A program made the position numbers and the translations under genes. The notes beneath the pieces were generated by a model. The model was not told where the DNA came from. It worked only from the letters and a program-made list of their open reading frames with translations, and searched no databases. DNA of 11,651 bases from Sergeia podlipaevii. Lineage: Eukaryota > Euglenozoa > Kinetoplastea > Trypanosomatida > Trypanosomatidae. Within the stretch, counting starts at the first letter, position 1; every line of letters begins with the position of its first letter. The stretch covers positions 1 through 11,651 of the forward strand of contig JASANZ010001715.1 in the NCBI GenBank assembly GCA_030849805.1, given 5' to 3'. Below, piece after piece: positions 7,677-11,651 of this stretch.

Positions 7677-7847
7677 AACATTATACGTGCAGTGCTTGCA
7701 AGGCGTATCTATTCAGCATAGAAAGAAAGGGGGAAAAATATATAGTCAGCACAATTGCCATTTATTTATTCTATTTATATTCGATAGAGCGATCGTGGAA
7801 AGGACTTGCCAAAAAAAAAAAAATCCTATTTGCTTTAGAACAGTGAT

Positions 7848-8512
7848 ATGCAAACTGGTGCCAACCGGCGTGTGTGCATAGGCTGGCGTGGAGTATGTCT
7901 TCTTCAATCATTGCAACCTTTCTCATGTAGCATAGACACACAGACTCGCCGCCGCCGTCGACATCTACGCGTGCTGTGCACAGGCAAGCCCATATATAAA
8001 AAGCAGCACACACGTGCCTATCTTTTCTCTGTTTATGAGGCCGCGACGTGTAGAAGTGCATTATGCGCTTCTCAGCGCTGCTTTGGAACTTCTGCTGCTG
8101 TTGTTGCTGCTGCTGCTAAGGTAGCGGCTCAACCAGCAGGTCTTGAAGGCGAAACTGAGGTCGATGCCTCTTCTTTTTCCTTGAACGAGGTAGATCTCGC
8201 TCTAGTGGATGAGAACCCTCTCTCACTTGATGTAACGGGGACAACAAGCTGCGCGGGCGCTCTCTCAGAGACTAACAGCGACGCAGCGATGCCTGACACG
8301 GTACGAGACTCGACAATAAAGGACGCCTTGTTTGGGCTGAAAGACATGCACACAACGCCAATCACCCACTTGGAGCCAGCAGAGCGTGTTGCACATAGTA
8401 TGCCACTATACGATGCCTGGGTGAAGGAGATTCTATTCGTGAGCACACAGTGGCTCAAGCAGATTGACGAGGCAGCAGCAACGCCGGCGGTATCGACAAC
8501 AACAATTACTAA

Positions 8513-8555
<43 letters not shown>

Positions 8556-11366
8556 CTCAAACCCCCTCCACTTGGTGAGGCTTCGAGTATTGCTCCCCCC
8601 AGTGAAGAGGCAGATGATTGTTTTGTGGTCAGTGATATGGGCGATGAGGATGCCACTGGGGCTGGCGTTTCAAAAGCAGCAGCGATCCCACCTTCCTCGC
8701 CACAGCTGACAGGGGAATCTACTACCACTACCGCAGTGCCGACACTTTTTTATGAGAATATCATTGGTCGTTCTAAAGTGATACGCTATCTCTTTTTACG
8801 CTTTCTGAAGCAGCAACATTTGTGGGCAGATGAACTCAACGAGCTTCTTCTGCTAGCGGCTTGTGCGGTGGCGGCAAAGGCAAACTTAGCGGAGAGAGAA
8901 AAGGAGCAACTGATAGCAACTGTCGCATCGCCATCGCCGCACGTCTTTGCGAGTCTAGCAAACGTAATTTTGTATACACCAATATCCTCACAGCTGCTAT
9001 TGGATGTTTTGTGGAGAAAGAAAGGCGCTGCGGAGTCACAGTCCTCATCTCCTTCTCCTCCCTCTTCATTAATGCTAGATGGACCCGATGGTCTTTGGCA
9101 CAGTTTTGTGGTTGCCAATCGCCAGAACACACGTCTGATTCGCGGCGGTCCGCACCGTCCACCGTATGGCTTTGGGGAAGTCATTCCTTCTATAGTGCCA
9201 GCTGATTTGGAGCGTCGCCGCTTTCCCATTATGACTGAGGACTTGGCAGAAAGCGCGAAGCCACCTCCTCCGCTGGTTTCAGAGGCGATGTGGATGCTCA
9301 TGTCGGAACAGGAGCAGAACGCGTTGCTTTTTTCCCGTGAAGGGATGCAGGCTTCTGATGCAGCACTGCGGAAGTACCGCTCAGGCATTTTCTACGTCGA
9401 CGATATTGATGCGACTGCGGATACAGACGTTGCTGCTGCTGCTGAGGAGGCCCACACCCATGGCGACGAAGCTTTGGAAAAGAGCACACAACAACAACAA
9501 GAAGGTCAAGAGAAGGAAGACGAGGACGAGGAAGGCGAGGAGGAGGAGGAGGAAGAGAACTCCCCTGCGGATCGAAGGGCAAAGAGGTTATTGCGTGCGG
9601 AGGAGCGAGCACGGCATGAGGAGCAGCAGCGCCTACATGCGTACAATCTTGATTGCTTTCACCTCGGTGTCATTGAGCCTGCACCTGAGCTGGATGAGCA
9701 TGTGGAGCATCGTAGCGGAACTGTGAGTCGCGTCTCACTTTCTAGTGCAGGCGGCGGCAGTGAGCCTTTGCCACGACGACGTCGGAGAAGATCATTGCAA
9801 CCAGCGGATCAGTATCTCGCCAATGGTCTCTTCCTGAGTGCGATGAGTGGTGTGGTGGAGGACCTGCAGCTGTCTCAGCTGTGGCAGGCTTTTGCCCGCA
9901 GCGATGCCGGCATCGTACTTGACACACATCGCAGCGTGATGATGCGACTGGAGGAGCACAAACACAATGTGCTACGCGAGGTGGCAACGCAGACCGCTCT
10001 CTTGTTGTTGTTCTTTGCGAGAGACGAGGTTAGAGCAGTGACAGATCCTAGCAGAACCTACACAACGCTATGGACGCTACATGGACGACTTGAAGAGACG
10101 ATCGCGTTGGCAGCCGGGATAGACTTGCGAACTGATACAATGGGAAATGACGCGCATACGCTGCGAGCGACACATTGGACTGCTGACATGAACTACGAAA
10201 TGCTAGTACCTGCTGCCCAATTATCCTACACTTGCTTTGCATGTAGTCACTCCCCTCGTAACTGTACCACTGTGAGCAACTTCGTGAAAGGTGAGCAACA
10301 GCACGCAGCATCAGCAGCGCCGCCGCAGCGTAGCCTTTCCACATTTTCGCCTTCTTCCTCGTCATTTTCACGCACAGCACTGGAACTCTACTGGACCCTA
10401 CTCGCCTCCTATCCCGATGCGCGCGACAGCGCCCTAATTGATCTGGATGTGAAGACGGAGTTTGCGGCTTTGAACCCCATGCAACAGGCCGCCATATGCT
10501 ATCCTTTCCCACTAAACCCCTCCGAAGAAAGTGAGGTTGAAATAGTGCACAAATCACAGCAGCCACACACCACTATACAAGACACAAATCGCGAAGAACA
10601 GAAAGAAGCAACAAACAAAGATACACCCGCACCTCGAAAACGTGGCCGCCCGAGGAAGACTCCCGTCGAGGACGGGGACGCTGAGGACGCTGACGACGCT
10701 GGGGAAGCTGGGACTGAACCTGCCGCTCCAAAGCGTGGACGCCCGAGGAAGACTCCCGTCGAAGACGCTGTGGACGCTGGGGACGCTGGGGAAGCTGGGA
10801 CTGAACCTGCCTCTCCGAGGCGTGGCCGCCCGAGGAAGATTCCCGTCGAGGACGGGGACGCTGAGGACGCTGGGGACGCTGGGGAAGCTGGAACTGAACC
10901 TGCCGCTCCAAAGCGTGGCCGCCCGAGGAAGACTCCCGTCGAAGCCGCTGTGGACGCTGAGGACGCTGACGACGCTGGGGAAGCTGGGACTGAACCTGCC
11001 GCTCCAAAGCGTGGCCGCCCGAGGAAGGTGGACCCAGTTGAGGTGATTACAAAGGCGGTAAGAATGCCAGAGATTGGGGAGCTTCTTGATAAACTGGACT
11101 ATCCAATGGATGAGGCGGAGGTTGCTGCTGTGGGTGGTGAAAAGCTTTCTAGTGATGACGAGTTTGAGATGATGGAAGCGCTGAAGAGAGAAGCCGAGAC
11201 TGTTGCGCGTCCTCCGGCAGTTTCTCCGGTTGGGGTTAAGGGAGGGACGAGGCAGAGGAGGCGGATGCGAACTGCGGTAGCGTCAATGGGTAAACGGGCT
11301 CCCGTGCCCACAGCAGAGGTGGAAACCACAAAGCGAAAACGCGGAAGGCCTAGAAAGGTTCAGTAA
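7848..11366 (+). CDS. AT-hook protein with presequence-like N-terminus (1172 aa)
   Basis: The start is the first ATG after either candidate acceptor; an in-frame TAG at 7836-7838 closes the frame upstream, and the next in-frame Met is residue 148. Residues 1-98 carry 16 Arg/Lys but only two acidic residues, end in an Ala-rich stretch, and contain RCFGTS at 77-82, which fits the R-10 type mitochondrial cleavage pattern. A Thr and Ala10 run is at about 218-235. Helical, folded-looking segments lie at about 305-393, 415-510 and 649-806, with an acidic stretch at 557-570 followed by an Arg/Glu-rich helix. Residues 845-880 resemble part of an HMG box. RGRPRK AT-hooks begin at 932, 963, 992, 1023, 1055 and 1165, the last two residues from the C-terminus. 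AT-hooks bind the minor groove of AT-rich DNA, so DNA binding is well supported. Mitochondrial (kinetoplast) versus nuclear location is open; the Lys/Arg clusters could also act as nuclear signals. No enzyme motif was seen. Confidence 0.85.
8523..8552 (+). repeat. Pure GCT run encoding Ala10 in gene 4
   Basis: Ten uninterrupted GCT codons follow three ACT codons within a Thr-rich stretch, residues 226-235 of gene 4. The pure triplet run is likely to vary in length between strains. It separates the N-terminal part from the helical body. Confidence 0.95.
10641..11027 (+). repeat. Tandem AT-hook repeat array (five hooks)
   Basis: RGRPRK codons begin at 10641, 10734, 10821, 10914 and 11010, so the periods are 93, 87, 93 and 96 bp, all multiples of three. 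Each unit is a basic hook (usually PKRGRPRKTPVE) followed by an acidic spacer built from GDAED, DAGD and DDAGEAGTEP blocks. Units are nearly identical in DNA, with differences mainly in spacer length; the third hook has PRRGRPRKIP in place of PKRGRPRKTP. A sixth, isolated hook is at 11340-11357, encoded by different codons. Confidence 0.95.
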
Positions 11367-11651
11367 GTGGATAGTTGTGCCACGGCAATAAAGCGAGGGA
11401 GGGGTAGAGGTCTGCTAGATGCGATGCCTATACTTAGCTGATGCTGATGAAGTTCTGTGATGGCTACTGTGGAGGTGTTGCAAATTCTTTCAATGAGTTT
11501 TTAAAAAAAAAAAAAAAAAAAAATATTTGTTTTGATCTGCATAGATGATTATCGCATAGAAAACAAGCAAGTTTGGGAGACAATAACAACAACAACAAAA
11601 AAAAAAGTTAACAACAAAGAAATGATGTTAACTTTGCATTTTGTGCTCTGC
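11367..11651 (+). other. 3' flank of gene 4
   Basis: No gene seen before the window ends. It contains an A21 run (11503-11523), an A/C-rich stretch (ACAACAAC) and a small perfect inverted repeat at 11604-11635. It is probably the 3' UTR of gene 4 and start of the next intergenic region; no acceptor for a next gene is visible. Confidence 0.55.
11604..11635. repeat. Perfect inverted repeat AAAGTTAAC / GTTAACTTT
   Basis: Nine-base arms (11604-11612 and 11627-11635) are exact reverse complements across a 14-nt A-rich spacer. The arms are AT-rich, so an RNA stem would be weak. No terminator role is expected in a trypanosomatid. Confidence 0.6.

Noticed and set aside
7469..7846. 125-codon ATG frame ending 1 nt before the gene 4 start, hydrophobic
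   Set aside because: T-driven composition, and the frame spans the predicted acceptor and leader of gene 4. Conservation in relatives would change this view.
8035..8124. Short overlapping frame with ten leucines (MRPRRVEVHY start) inside gene 4
   Set aside because: The leucine run is the GCTGCTGTT repeat read in another frame, and the sense frame continues uninterrupted.
8129..9388. Long antisense frames of about 200 codons opposite gene 4, and a 221-codon one at 5652-6317 opposite gene 3
   Set aside because: They mirror the codon pattern and repeats of the sense genes, and trypanosomatid gene clusters are read from one strand.
10228..10266. CFACSHSPRNC as a possible zinc-binding motif in gene 4
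   Set aside because: Only one CxxC pair and one further Cys/His group are present, with no second pair at usual zinc-finger spacing.
11386..11393. AATAAA near the gene 4 stop as a polyadenylation signal
   Set aside because: Trypanosomatids do not use AATAAA; poly(A) placement is coupled to the next trans-splice site.

Overview
The window reads as nuclear DNA of a trypanosomatid (kinetoplastid) protist. Four long intronless reading frames all lie on the + strand. They are separated by T-rich and TA/AG-rich intergenic DNA. Each start codon is preceded by a polypyrimidine run and an AG, as expected for spliced-leader trans-splicing of a polycistronic transcript. No TATA box, cis-intron, tRNA or rRNA is visible. 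Genus cannot be fixed from this window; coding GC is moderate and intergenic DNA is AT-rich with many simple repeats.

Layout: 1-392 is a leading intergenic stretch ending in an acceptor near 328. Gene 1 (393-2090, 565 aa) is a coiled-coil protein with a Gln run and four 8-residue Pro/Ala repeats. 2091-2779 is intergenic and ends with a minimal start-stop upstream frame (ATGTAA, 2769-2774) just before gene 2. Gene 2 (2780-4711, 643 aa) is a hypothetical protein with low-complexity insertions and leucine/cysteine repeats like a divergent leucine-rich repeat (LRR) fold. 4712-5228 is intergenic. Gene 3 (5229-6326, 365 aa) is a mostly disordered Gln/Asn/Pro/Gly-rich protein with an acidic C-terminus and codon use suggesting high expression. 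6327-7847 is a 1.5-kb gene-free stretch with microsatellites, a hairpin and AU-rich tracts. Gene 4 (7848-11366, 1172 aa) has a basic N-terminus resembling a mitochondrial presequence, a helical body, and six AT-hook (RGRPRK) motifs at the C-terminus, five of them in a tandem array with acidic spacers. 11367-11651 is 3' flank.

In trypanosomatids, neighbouring genes on one strand share transcription but usually not function, so no joint pathway should be read from adjacency. The most interesting item is gene 4. A candidate organelle-targeted AT-hook protein in a kinetoplastid raises the possibility of a role with kinetoplast (mitochondrial) DNA, but this is inference. The second is the AUGUAA element as the only upstream AUG in the predicted leader of gene 2. 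I recognise none of the four proteins by name, so gene symbols are left empty.
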